A stretch of 64,000 nt of DNA, from assembly GCA_947085425.1 (NCBI GenBank), contig CAMTWK010000029.1:1-64000 (forward strand), written 5' to 3'. Numbering within the stretch: the first letter of the stretch is position 1; every line of letters begins with the position of its first letter. The position numbers and the translations under genes are program-made. The notes under the pieces are model-generated. The model was not told the DNA's origin. It ran no database searches and saw only the letters and a list, made by a program, of their open reading frames with translations. Positions 53,116-61,045 of the stretch are shown one piece after another. Source of the stretch: UKL13-2 sp947085425. Its GTDB lineage: Bacteria; Pseudomonadota; Gammaproteobacteria; Burkholderiales; Usitatibacteraceae.

Positions 53116-53157
53116 TTGATTTACATCAAACAGACGGCGAGTTGCACCTTCTATTTG
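53116..53157 (+). promoter_or_regulatory. Perfect FNR/ANR-type box with matching -10 upstream of uspA
   Basis: TTGAT-TTAC-ATCAA at 53116-53129 is the exact FNR consensus. With a class II geometry (centre at -41.5) the -10 would fall at 53152-53157, where TATTTG is found. The remaining region 53001-53256 holds no credible gene. This predicts oxygen-limited induction of uspA and perhaps of the NQR-like operon behind it (inference). Confidence 0.7.
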
Positions 53158-53256
53158 TTAATTTTGATGTCACAATGTTTGTGTATGCGCGACGCGATTT
53201 GCCGAATGTATGGCCGGGCGGCGATCCAGGAACGAAAATTGAAATGGATGTGACCG

Positions 53257-53694
53257 ATGAAAATACTGATTGCCGTGGACGGCTCTGGACTGGCTCTCGA
53301 TGCGGTGCACCATGGGTTGCAACTACATCGCGATGGCCTGCGTGCGCAGTTTATTTTGGTGACTGTGCAGCCGCCGACTTATTTGTACGAACGGGTTTTG
53401 TCACCGGATGCGGATGTGCTGGAGCACTTGAGTGGCACGGTGGGCGCGCGCGCGCTGGAAGCGGCCGAGCAACTTTTTGTCCGCGCCGATGTTGCCTTTG
53501 AAAGTGAAGTGGGCTTCGGTGATCCGGCACCGGCCCTGCTGGAGATTGTCGAACGGCGCGCCTGTCAGATGATCATTCTCGGCGCACGTGGTTTGGGTGT
53601 GATGCGTGCCGCCGTGTTCGGCTCGGTTTCGCTGGCGGTGCTGCAGGCGTCGAAGGTGCCGGTGACAATTGTTAAACATATTGAGGCAAATTGA
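53257..53694 (+). CDS. Universal stress protein, UspA family
   Basis: A 145-residue Usp. It starts MKILIAVDGSGLALDAV and ends with GARGLGVMRAAVFGSVSLAVLQ, a G-2X-G-9X-G-S nucleotide-binding signature, so it probably binds ATP. It lies behind a perfect FNR-type box and 78 bp before the NQR-like operon, which suggests both respond to oxygen limitation. Confidence 0.9.
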   Translation: MKILIAVDGSGLALDAVHHGLQLHRDGLRAQFILVTVQPPTYLYERVLSPDADVLEHLSGTVGARALEAAEQLFVRADVAFESEVGFGDPAPALLEIVERRACQMIILGARGLGVMRAAVFGSVSLAVLQASKVPVTIVKHIEAN

Positions 53695-53772
53695 CGGCAT
53701 TGATCCGGTAGACGCCGCGCAGGTCGTAGGGCCATCGCACATGATGCTGCCGATAGTGGTGAGGAGTGAGGC

Positions 53773-54657
53773 ATGATCAACGAGAAAATATCTACCGACA
53801 TCAAGCACGCAGCCGTTGAGCGCGTGTTGTCGCCGGTTGAAAACGTTGGTGATGACAAGCTGCTGGTGGTGGCGTTGCTGCCGCCACTGCTGGTGCGAAT
53901 GGTTGGCGAAGGTACGGATGCGGCAGTGCAGCGCCTGTTGCTGCTGCTGCTGGCGCTGGTGATTGCTTTTTTCTGGGCGAAATTATTTACGCGCCGAGCG
54001 GGAACCCCCCCCCCCGCACGCACACTGACGCATTTGACCTGGTGGAATCTGGCTGCTTTTGCGATGACCTTTGTGGTCTTGCTACCCGGACCGGTCGCCT
54101 GGGGCGCTGCGGTGCTGGCCCTCAGTTTTGGCGCAGTGTTCGGCCGCGAGATTTTTGGTGGCCGGGCCATAATGCCGCCGGCACTCATCGGTCTGGCGTT
54201 CGCTATATTTTCGTTCCCGGTTGGCGGCTTTGAGTCGCGCGGTCTGTTTGCCCAATCGCCCGATGTGCTATTGGCAGCGTCTTGTTTACCTGGTGCGGCC
54301 TTGCTGATCTACCGAGGCGTACTCATCTGGCAGGTCGCCGCGGGTGCCGTGGCCGTGGTGGCTGCGGCGGGGCTGCTGATGGGTGTTCCCGTATGGTGGC
54401 ATCTGGCATCCGGCACGTTTGCCGCTGCCATTCTGTTTCTCGCCGCCGCGCCTGAAAGCGCAGTGGTTGGCACGGCGGCACGCTGGGTGCACGGTTTGTT
54501 GGTGGGCGGGTTAACCGTCCTGATCCGTGTTGCCGACCCCAACCAGCCTGATGGTGTGGTGTTTGCCATCCTGTTGGGCGCGTTATTCGCGCCGCTGTTG
54601 AGTCGTGCCTTGCAATGGCGGCGTACCGCCCCACCGCACCCCGCCGCCCCGTCATGA
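53773..54657 (+). CDS. NqrB/RnfD-like membrane subunit, short and lacking the covalent-FMN motif
   Basis: A 294-residue polytopic protein (NqrB is normally about 400, RnfD about 350). NqrB/RnfD kinship rests on GREIFGGRAIMPPALIGLAFAIFSFP, which matches the GREIFGGTG-x-N-x-x-NPA region. Two oddities are visible. The GTG-x-N residues are replaced, and the S-G-A-T-type motif that carries covalent FMN is not found; the corresponding region reads SPDVLLAASCLPGAALL. The N-terminus is also short. An 11-base C tract (54005-54015) encodes PPP near residue 80. First gene of the operon; nqrC overlaps by 4 bp. Confidence 0.72.
   Translation: MINEKISTDIKHAAVERVLSPVENVGDDKLLVVALLPPLLVRMVGEGTDAAVQRLLLLLLALVIAFFWAKLFTRRAGTPPPARTLTHLTWWNLAAFAMTFVVLLPGPVAWGAAVLALSFGAVFGREIFGGRAIMPPALIGLAFAIFSFPVGGFESRGLFAQSPDVLLAASCLPGAALLIYRGVLIWQVAAGAVAVVAAAGLLMGVPVWWHLASGTFAAAILFLAAAPESAVVGTAARWVHGLLVGGLTVLIRVADPNQPDGVVFAILLGALFAPLLSRALQWRRTAPPHPAAPS
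54005..54015 (+). repeat. Homopolymer tract of eleven C inside the NqrB-like gene
   Basis: Eleven consecutive C, coding for Thr-Pro-Pro-Pro. A slip of one base would truncate the protein and silence the operon head. Either a phase-variation switch or a sequencing-sensitive site. Confidence 0.9.
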
Positions 54658-55400
54658 TGAAGGCCAATCCCATTTCCTGGTGGCGGAGCTTTCTCGCCCT
54701 GCCCAACGAGAACATGACCAAGACACTCGGCATGGCGTTGTTGGTTGCCCTGTCGTGTTCGTTGCTGGTGTCGATTACCGCGGTGCTGCTCAAACCCTTG
54801 CACATGGCAAACCGCTTGGGTCACGGTGAAAAACACATTCTGGAAATCATGGACAGTTTGGGCGGGGGGCTGCCAACAAAACGACTGGTTGAACTAGCCA
54901 GCGGCCAGTACACCGATGTCGACCCAAACACACGCACCGATTTACCCGCCGAGCGTGATCTGGCCCGCTTGGGCAGTCGCGAAGATGTGGCGACTGTTTT
55001 TGAGTTGCGCGATGGGGTCGGCGGCAAACTCAAATTGCTGATCGTGCCGGTGCGCGGCACCGGCTACAAATCCACGCTCAAGGGATATCTGGCGCTCAAG
55101 GCGGATTTGACCACGGTGGCGGCGTTGACTTTTTATGAGCATGACGAAACGCCGGGACTGGGATCTCGTATTGATGAAGCGGAATGGAAAGCGCTGTGGC
55201 CGGGTAAACAGGTCGCCGATGAGAATGGTGCCATCCTCATCGAAGTGGTCAAGGATGCCGGTGCCGGGCGGCATCAAGTCGATGGCATTTCCGGTGCGAC
55301 CCGTACCGGCACGGGTATTACCAGATTGATGCGCTTCTGGCTCGGTGCCGACGGTTACGGCCCCTATCTGGCGAGACTGCGCGCCGAGGCGGGCGCATGA
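54654..55400 (+). CDS. nqrC: NqrC-like FMN-carrying subunit
   Basis: A 248-residue protein: one N-terminal helix (LGMALLVALSCSLLVSITAVLL) and a periplasmic flavin domain. The FMN attachment motif DGISGATRTGTGI is present near residues 221-233. YKSTLKGYLALKADLTTVAALTFYEHDETPGLGSRI is the classical NqrC/RnfG core. Start at the ATGATG overlapping the stop of the NqrB-like gene. Confidence 0.88.
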   Translation: MMKANPISWWRSFLALPNENMTKTLGMALLVALSCSLLVSITAVLLKPLHMANRLGHGEKHILEIMDSLGGGLPTKRLVELASGQYTDVDPNTRTDLPAERDLARLGSREDVATVFELRDGVGGKLKLLIVPVRGTGYKSTLKGYLALKADLTTVAALTFYEHDETPGLGSRIDEAEWKALWPGKQVADENGAILIEVVKDAGAGRHQVDGISGATRTGTGITRLMRFWLGADGYGPYLARLRAEAGA

Positions 55401-56059
55401 ACATTCACAACCGCACTTTGGTCGACCCGATCCTGGTCAAAAATCCGGTAACCTTGCACGTGCTGGGAATCTGCTCGGCGTTGGCGGTAACCAGTACGCT
55501 GGTCACGGCATTGGTCATGAGTGTCTCGCTGATTGTGGTGCTGGCCATCTCCAGCGCCACCATTAGTCTGATCCGCAAACACATCCCGCAGTCGATCAGA
55601 TTGATTGTGCAAATCACTATCATCGCTTCACTGGTGATTGTTGTCGACATGTTGTTGCAAGCCTATTTGTTTTCCATCAGCAAACGCCTGAGTGTGTTTG
55701 TCAGTTTGATTGTCACCAACTGTATTGTGCTTGGTCGTGCGGAGAGTTTTGCCATGCACAATTCACCACTGGCCAGTCTGCTCGACGGCATTGGCAACGG
55801 CCTTGGTTACACATTAATTCTGGTGGCGATTGCCACTGTGCGTGAGTTGTTTGGCGCGGGAACGTTAATGAATATCACCATTTTGCAGACCACTGCAGAC
55901 GGCGGCTGGTTTACGCCGCTCGGTGTCATGGCGCTGCCGGCGAGTGCGTTTTTTCTGCTCGGGTTGTTGGTGTGGGCGGTGCGCACCATCCGACCGGAAC
56001 AAGCCGAGTTGAATCTGCCGCAACCGCCGCCGCAGGCAGAGCAGGAGGAGCGATCATGA
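55397..56059 (+). CDS. nqrD: NqrD-like membrane subunit
   Basis: A 220-residue protein with about six helices. NPVTLHVLGICSALAVTSTL and VFVSLIVTNCIVLGRAESFAMHNSPLASLLDGIGNGLGYTLIL are diagnostic of NqrD/RnfE; the Cys of TNCIVLGRAE belongs to the intramembrane Fe site shared with NqrE. Overlaps neighbours by 4 bp. Confidence 0.93.
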   Translation: MNIHNRTLVDPILVKNPVTLHVLGICSALAVTSTLVTALVMSVSLIVVLAISSATISLIRKHIPQSIRLIVQITIIASLVIVVDMLLQAYLFSISKRLSVFVSLIVTNCIVLGRAESFAMHNSPLASLLDGIGNGLGYTLILVAIATVRELFGAGTLMNITILQTTADGGWFTPLGVMALPASAFFLLGLLVWAVRTIRPEQAELNLPQPPPQAEQEERS

Positions 56060-56658
56060 CCGATCTGTTGCTGCGCTCCATCTTCACCGACAATCTGGCA
56101 CTCGCCTATTTCCTCGGCATGTGCACCTTTCTTGCGGTGTCGCGACGTCTCGAGACCGCGTTCGGATTAGGCTTGGCGATGATGGTGGTGCAGATCATCA
56201 CTGTGCCGGTGAATCACCTGTTGTTTGCCGGGTTGCTGAAACCCGGCGCACTGGCGTGGTTGGGTTTGGCTGATGTTGATTTGAGTTTTCTGACGCTGGT
56301 GGCGTCGATTGGTGTGATTGCCGCGACCGTGCAAATCCTTGAGATGGTGCTGGATCGTCACTTCCCGGTACTTTACCGCTCGCTCGGTGTCTTTCTGCCG
56401 CTGATCACGGTCAACTGCGCGATTCTCGGTGCCAGTCTATTTATGGTGGAGCGGCGCTACGATATGACCGAGAGTATTGCCTACGGCTTTGGTTCCGGCC
56501 TCGGCTGGGCGCTCGCTATTTGGGCACTCGCCGCGTTGCGCGAGCGGGTTGACGAGAGCCGCGTGCCGCCGGCGCTGCGTGGCCTCGGCCTCGCATTCAT
56601 TTTGACCGGCTTCATGTCGATGGGCTTCGCCGTCTTCGGCGGATTGAAATTTACATGA
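56056..56658 (+). CDS. nqrE: NqrE-like membrane subunit
   Basis: A 200-residue protein: RSIFTDNLALAYFLGMCTFLAVSRRLETAFGLG at the N-terminus and ITVNCAILGASLFMVERRYDMTESIAYGFGSGLGWALA. The two Cys (MCTF and NCAIL) match the Fe-binding cysteines of NqrE/RnfA. A strong GGAGGAG precedes the ATG at 56056. Confidence 0.94.
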   Translation: MTDLLLRSIFTDNLALAYFLGMCTFLAVSRRLETAFGLGLAMMVVQIITVPVNHLLFAGLLKPGALAWLGLADVDLSFLTLVASIGVIAATVQILEMVLDRHFPVLYRSLGVFLPLITVNCAILGASLFMVERRYDMTESIAYGFGSGLGWALAIWALAALRERVDESRVPPALRGLGLAFILTGFMSMGFAVFGGLKFT

Positions 56659-56665
56659 GCGCGCC

Positions 56666-57877
56666 ATGATTGAGATCCTGTTCGGCATTGGCGTGTTCAC
56701 CGGGCTGATTATGCTGCTGACCGGTGTGGTGTTGGCCGCCAGGATCAAGCTGATGCCGCGTGGTCAGGCAATTATCACGGTGAATGGTGCGAAGAGCTTT
56801 GATGCCAACCTCGGCGAAAAACTACTGGGCGCGTTGGAGCGTGGGGGTGTTTTTTTGCCGACCAGTTGCGGCGGGGCGGGTACCTGCGGCTTGTGTGTGG
56901 TGACGGTGGCCGGGGACAGCGAAGTTTCACCGGTATCACAGGCGCAATTGAGCCAGGCAGACATTAAGAGTGGCGTTCGCCTGGCCTGCCAATTGGTGGT
57001 GCGTGGTGATCTCGAAGTGGCCGTGGCACCCGAACTGTTGCATGCACAGTCTTGGACGTGCACTGTCGGCAAAACCCGCTTGGTCGCGCCGTTAATCAAG
57101 GAGATCGTGCTGGCGATGCCGGCGGGGCGGTCGCTGAATTTTCGTGCCGGCGCTTTTGTGCAAGTCACCGTGCCGCCGTATTCATTGCCGTTCACCGAGA
57201 TGGTGGTGGCGCCCGCTTTTGAAAAAGTCTGGAACCACCTGGGTTTAAGAAAACTTACGGCTGGCTCCGGGGCAACGGTCGCCCGCGCCTACTCGTTGGC
57301 CAATCATCCCGGCGAAACCGATGTTGTGTTACTCAATATCCGTCTGGCCCTGCCGCCGGTGAGTAATGCTCCTGCGGGTGTGGCATCGTCCTATTTGTTC
57401 GGGCTCAAGGTCGGTGATGCGCTGACCGTGTCCGGACCGTTCGGCGATTTTTTTGTGATGGATACCAATCGCGAAATTGTTTTGATCGGCGGCGGGGTGG
57501 GTATGGCACCGCTTAGAGCGCATGTGTTCGACCAACTCGAACGGCAAAAGACTTCCCGCAAAATCAGCTATTGGTACGGTGCGCGCGCGCGCATTGATCT
57601 GTATTACGTTGAAGAAATGGAACGGCTAGCCAGGGAGCACGCGAATTTTTCCTGGCATGTTGCATTGTCAGATCCGGCACCCGATGACGCATGGCAGGGG
57701 GAGACCGGCTTCATCCATGATTTTTTTCACCGCGCCCATTTGCAAACCCACCCCGATCCCAATGCCTGTGAATATTATTTGTGTGGGCCGCCGCTGATGG
57801 TCGAGGCGGTGCTTGCGTTGCTGGAGCAACAGGGCGTTTCGCGTGACAATATTTTGTATGACAATTTTGGAGGCTGA
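56666..57877 (+). CDS. nqrF: NqrF NADH-oxidising subunit
   Basis: A 403-residue protein with an N-terminal helix, a [2Fe-2S] ferredoxin domain (TSCGGAGTCGLCVVTV plus the distal Cys in VRLACQL), FAD-binding RAYSLANHP and the NAD(H) domain (IGGGVGMAPLRAHVF; YYLCGPPLMVEAVLALL). It feeds electrons from NADH into the complex. Its presence separates this operon from Rnf, which uses RnfB/C. Confidence 0.95.
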   Translation: MIEILFGIGVFTGLIMLLTGVVLAARIKLMPRGQAIITVNGAKSFDANLGEKLLGALERGGVFLPTSCGGAGTCGLCVVTVAGDSEVSPVSQAQLSQADIKSGVRLACQLVVRGDLEVAVAPELLHAQSWTCTVGKTRLVAPLIKEIVLAMPAGRSLNFRAGAFVQVTVPPYSLPFTEMVVAPAFEKVWNHLGLRKLTAGSGATVARAYSLANHPGETDVVLLNIRLALPPVSNAPAGVASSYLFGLKVGDALTVSGPFGDFFVMDTNREIVLIGGGVGMAPLRAHVFDQLERQKTSRKISYWYGARARIDLYYVEEMERLAREHANFSWHVALSDPAPDDAWQGETGFIHDFFHRAHLQTHPDPNACEYYLCGPPLMVEAVLALLEQQGVSRDNILYDNFGG

Positions 57878-57883
57878 ACGTTG

Positions 57884-58882
57884 ATGAACCGCAGAGAACT
57901 TTTATTGATGACCGGCGGGGTTGCAGTGATCAGCGTGCTGCCCGGTATTGCGCACGCCACCAGCGCCACCAGTGTCACCACGCGCGCGGCGGCCAATGCC
58001 GCCAAACTGCAAGTCCATAGCGGTGCCGCCTTTGGTTCAAGCTGGCGGTTGGTTGTGGCCAACAGCCGTGAGGCGGATCTGGCATCCGGCAGATTGCAGG
58101 CGGTGGTGGCGCGTATTGACCGCTTGATGTCGCCGTTTCGCGCCGACTCTGAAGTGGCACGATTTAATGCGGGCGGTGTCCTGAGTATGTCCGGTGAAAC
58201 CGCGACTGTCACGCACGCGTCACTGGCGCTGGCGCGCGACAGTGACGGCGCCTTTGATCCAACCATGGCACCACTGGGGCGGCGTTTTGGTTTTGGTCCC
58301 ACCGCCATTTCGCCGGCGCGACCGGTGGGTCGGTATCGCGACCTGCAAGTCGCGGGCAATATTTTGACCACGGCGAAACCGGGATTGAGTGTCGACTACT
58401 GCGGCATCGCCAAGGGGTACGCGCTGGATGAGATCGCGCGTGCGCTCGACGGTTTGGACTTTTTTGTTGAGTTGGGTGGTGAGGTGACCGCACGCGGGCG
58501 CCATCCGTCGGGGCGACCGTGGCTGGCCGGAATCGAACGGCCGGGGTCGAATGTTTTGCAACGCAGGGTCAAAATGCATGGCCGCGCGCTTGCCACTTCG
58601 GGCGACGCGGCGCAGAATTATTGGGTTGGTGGACGCAGTTATGCACACGTTATGGATCCACACACCCACTCTCCGGTGGACAATGGTGTCGCCGCGGTGA
58701 GTGTGCTGGCCGCAACCGGGTTGATCGCAGATGGTCTGGCCACGGCGGCGATGGTGATGGGCCCGGCAGCGGTGCGGCCACTGCTCAGTGCACATGATGC
58801 CAGCGCACTGTTTCTTATGCGCCGGGCGGCAACGTTGGAAGAAGTGGACATAAACGGGTTCGTAAAAGAGGCGGCCGTATGA
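57884..58882 (+). CDS. apbE: ApbE-type FAD:protein FMN transferase
   Basis: A 332-residue exported flavin transferase. It hangs FMN from FAD on the Thr of the S-G-A-T motif of NqrC (and NqrB where present). The leader MNRRELLLMTGGVAVISVLPGIAHA has a twin-Arg pair. Core motifs are GLSVDYCGIAKGYALDEIARAL, the ATSGDAAQNYWVGGRSYAHVMDP block and LIADGLATAAMVMG. Its presence fits the NqrC motif; with NqrB lacking one, NqrC is the only visible client in this operon. Confidence 0.92.
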   Translation: MNRRELLLMTGGVAVISVLPGIAHATSATSVTTRAAANAAKLQVHSGAAFGSSWRLVVANSREADLASGRLQAVVARIDRLMSPFRADSEVARFNAGGVLSMSGETATVTHASLALARDSDGAFDPTMAPLGRRFGFGPTAISPARPVGRYRDLQVAGNILTTAKPGLSVDYCGIAKGYALDEIARALDGLDFFVELGGEVTARGRHPSGRPWLAGIERPGSNVLQRRVKMHGRALATSGDAAQNYWVGGRSYAHVMDPHTHSPVDNGVAAVSVLAATGLIADGLATAAMVMGPAAVRPLLSAHDASALFLMRRAATLEEVDINGFVKEAAV

Positions 58883-59034
58883 CGTTATTTATTCTGACCT
58901 TTGTTGGTTTTGCCCTGGCAATTCTCGGCCTCGGCGTAGGATTGTTGTTGGGTCGTGGTCCGCTCAAGGGATCTTGCGGCGGTGATGCGGTGGTCAAAGT
59001 CTGTGGGCTCTGTCCACGTAAGGAAAGGCCATGA
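58879..59034 (+). CDS. nqrM: NqrM maturation factor
   Basis: A 51-residue protein read directly from the sequence: one membrane helix (LFILTFVGFALAILGLGVGLLLG) followed by GRGPLKGSCGG and a pair CGLC near the end. This is the NqrM (DUF539) pattern; NqrM delivers the Fe to the NqrD/NqrE Cys site (recall). Its ATG overlaps the apbE stop (ATGA), and its stop overlaps the next start. Somewhat shorter than most NqrM. Confidence 0.88.
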   Translation: MTLFILTFVGFALAILGLGVGLLLGRGPLKGSCGGDAVVKVCGLCPRKERP

Positions 59035-59453
59035 CCAGGACGGTGGCCGACATCATGGCGACGCAGCTGACGGTGTTTGCACCGGACATGAATATTCACG
59101 AGGCGATTCGTATCCTGCTGGAGCAACGCTTATCCGGCGCGCCGGTGGTGGATGCCGGCGGTGTGCTGCTCGGCGTGTTATCCAAGAAGGACTGCCTCAA
59201 GATTGCTTTTTCGTCACGCTACTATGATGACTGGGGCGGACCGGTGAAAGATTTTATGAGCACACCGGTGGAAACGCTCGAGCCAACCATGGACCTGGTG
59301 AGTGCCGCGCAGCGATTTTTGAGCAGTCACTTTCGCCGTTTTCCGGTGTTGCGCGACGGAAAACTTATCGGTCAGGTCAGCCGTTATGACATCCTCAAGA
59401 GTCTGACCGAATCACGTCCGACGCTACGGTCCAGCCATCACCACCCGCGTTAA
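59031..59453 (+). CDS. CBS-domain-pair protein
   Basis: A 140-residue protein consisting of two CBS motifs: VADIMATQLTVFAPDMNIHEAIRILLEQRLSGAPVVD and VKDFMSTPVETLEPTMDLVSAAQRFLSSHFRRFPVL. CBS pairs bind AMP, ATP or S-adenosyl compounds and regulate a partner. Its ATG overlaps the nqrM stop, so it belongs to the NQR-like operon and may gate the complex by energy charge (inference). Confidence 0.9.
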   Translation: MTRTVADIMATQLTVFAPDMNIHEAIRILLEQRLSGAPVVDAGGVLLGVLSKKDCLKIAFSSRYYDDWGGPVKDFMSTPVETLEPTMDLVSAAQRFLSSHFRRFPVLRDGKLIGQVSRYDILKSLTESRPTLRSSHHHPR

Positions 59454-59520
59454 AATTGTTTGTTCGACGGGGCACGTCAGGTTGTTTGATACAGCGTAAA
59501 TATTCACAAGGAGATGCGTC

Positions 59521-59715
59521 ATGGAAACCAGTAAAAATCCGGCTGACAGTGACAGCCTGAGTTGCGAAGTGTGTATGAAAGTAATGTCGACGGCGGATGA
59601 GATCACACCGGAAGCCACCGACTATTATTTGCATTTCTGTGGTTTGGATTGTTACGCGCAGTGGAAAAAAATCAAAGGCTTGCAGGGTGAGCAAAAACCG
59701 GATGCAAATGCCTGA
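59521..59715 (+). CDS. DUF3330-like small Cys-rich protein
   Basis: A 64-residue protein with CEVC near residue 17 and HFCGLDCYAQW near residue 40, a four-Cys set able to bind Zn or Fe. The pattern matches DUF3330. AAGGAG precedes the ATG at 59521. Separate from the NQR operon by 67 bp. Confidence 0.8.
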   Translation: METSKNPADSDSLSCEVCMKVMSTADEITPEATDYYLHFCGLDCYAQWKKIKGLQGEQKPDANA

Positions 59716-59760
59716 TCACGCCATCGCGCCCGGTGTTGGCGGACGATTGACCGCTGTTGA

Positions 59761-60276
59761 TTAGTGTTTGTGTGAACCGCTGTCTTTTTCCTGCCCCTTG
59801 GCGGAAACGTCAACCGTAAAAATCTTTTTGTCGGTCGCTTCAAAGGTGAGTTTGAGTGGCACGATGTCTCCTTTGTTGATTGCTTTGGTGACCTTGAACA
59901 ACATGATGTGAAATCCGCCCGGCTTGAGCTCGACCATTTTATTGGCGGGAATTTCAACCGCCCCGACAGCCTTCATTTCCATCACGCCGTCTTTCATTTT
60001 CATTTCGTGGATCTCGACGGTTGCCGCGGCAGACGACTCCGCCTTTACGAGTCGCAATGGTTTGGCTGATTTGATATGCATATAGACGGCCGAGACGCTG
60101 CCGCCGGGAACGGTTGTTTTTGCCCAGACATCAAACACGCGCAATGATGGTTCTTTGATGGTGGTGGAGGCGGTCTGCGCATGCAGACCGAATGAGGCGA
60201 GCAGGGGAACACAGGCGATCAAAAGGCCGGCAAACAATTGTTTGCGTACGCTGGTGCGGGGGGGGGTGCGGTTCAT
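59761..60276 (-). CDS. PCu(A)C-type periplasmic copper chaperone
   Basis: A 171-residue exported protein. After the signal peptide (to about residue 33, HA-Q) comes the PCu(A)C domain with copper ligands in HEMKMKDGVMEMK and GGFHIMLF (the H-X-M and H-I-M pattern), and a His-containing tail. It likely delivers Cu(I) to the CuA site of cytochrome oxidase. Start at the ATG at 60276 behind CGGAG. A run of nine G on the plus strand (60258-60266) lies within its first codons. Confidence 0.9.
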   Translation of the reverse strand: MNRTPPRTSVRKQLFAGLLIACVPLLASFGLHAQTASTTIKEPSLRVFDVWAKTTVPGGSVSAVYMHIKSAKPLRLVKAESSAAATVEIHEMKMKDGVMEMKAVGAVEIPANKMVELKPGGFHIMLFKVTKAINKGDIVPLKLTFEATDKKIFTVDVSAKGQEKDSGSHKH

Positions 60277-60319
60277 AAAAATCTCCGATTTAAAAGTGTG
60301 GTTAAACGATATGGGTTGA

Positions 60320-61045
60320 TTATCCAAGAATGGCATCAACCTGCAAAAAACTCGCGGCTTTAATGAAGCCGGTGTTGAGTAAAGAGACTGGTCGCGCCGG
60401 GTTTGGTTGCAATTGCGGAATCACCCCTAAACAAGGGGCGGGAATTAATTTTTTTAATGTGGCTACATTTTCGACAAAACAACTCATGTTGGGATCGATG
60501 GTATTGGCCACCCAGCCCGCCAATTTGAGGCCGCGCTTATGAATGGCCTCAACCGTTAACAACGCATGGTTCAGACAACCCAGCCGCATGCCCACCACCA
60601 ATATCACAGCCAGTTTGAGATGGACCGGAATGTCGGCCATTGATTCGGTTTCGGATAGGGGCACCAAAAAACCACCGGCGCCTTCGACCAGAACCATGTC
60701 GTGGGTATCGGCCAGCGACCTGAATGCGTCGCTGATTGTGTTCAGATCGATGGCGCGGTTTTCGTGTTGCGCGGCAAGATGTGGTGCAATCGCCTCACTA
60801 AAACAGTAGGGATTCACCAAGCCGGGGTCGATGTTACGGCCATAAACATTGAGCAATTCGGCGACGTCGTCATTCATCTGCGCGGCGGTGGATTGTGCAC
60901 CAGCCGCAATGGGATCAACCCCCGCCGCCACCGGCTTCATTGGCACAACATTGACGCCGCGGGTACGCAGCGCCACCATTAATGTGCCGGTAACAAAGGT
61001 TTTGCCAACACCGGTGTCGGTGCCGGTGATAAAGAAATGTCTCAT
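60320..61045 (-). CDS. bioD: Dethiobiotin synthetase
   Basis: A 241-residue ATP-dependent carboxylase that closes the ureido ring of dethiobiotin from 7,8-diaminopelargonate and CO2. P-loop ITGTDTGVGKTFVTG at 6-20 and VEGAGGFLVPLSETESMADI are diagnostic. Last gene of the leftward bioB-F-H-C-D operon; overlaps bioC by 4 bp. No bioA is present in this window. Confidence 0.95.
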   Translation of the reverse strand: MRHFFITGTDTGVGKTFVTGTLMVALRTRGVNVVPMKPVAAGVDPIAAGAQSTAAQMNDDVAELLNVYGRNIDPGLVNPYCFSEAIAPHLAAQHENRAIDLNTISDAFRSLADTHDMVLVEGAGGFLVPLSETESMADIPVHLKLAVILVVGMRLGCLNHALLTVEAIHKRGLKLAGWVANTIDPNMSCFVENVATLKKLIPAPCLGVIPQLQPNPARPVSLLNTGFIKAASFLQVDAILG

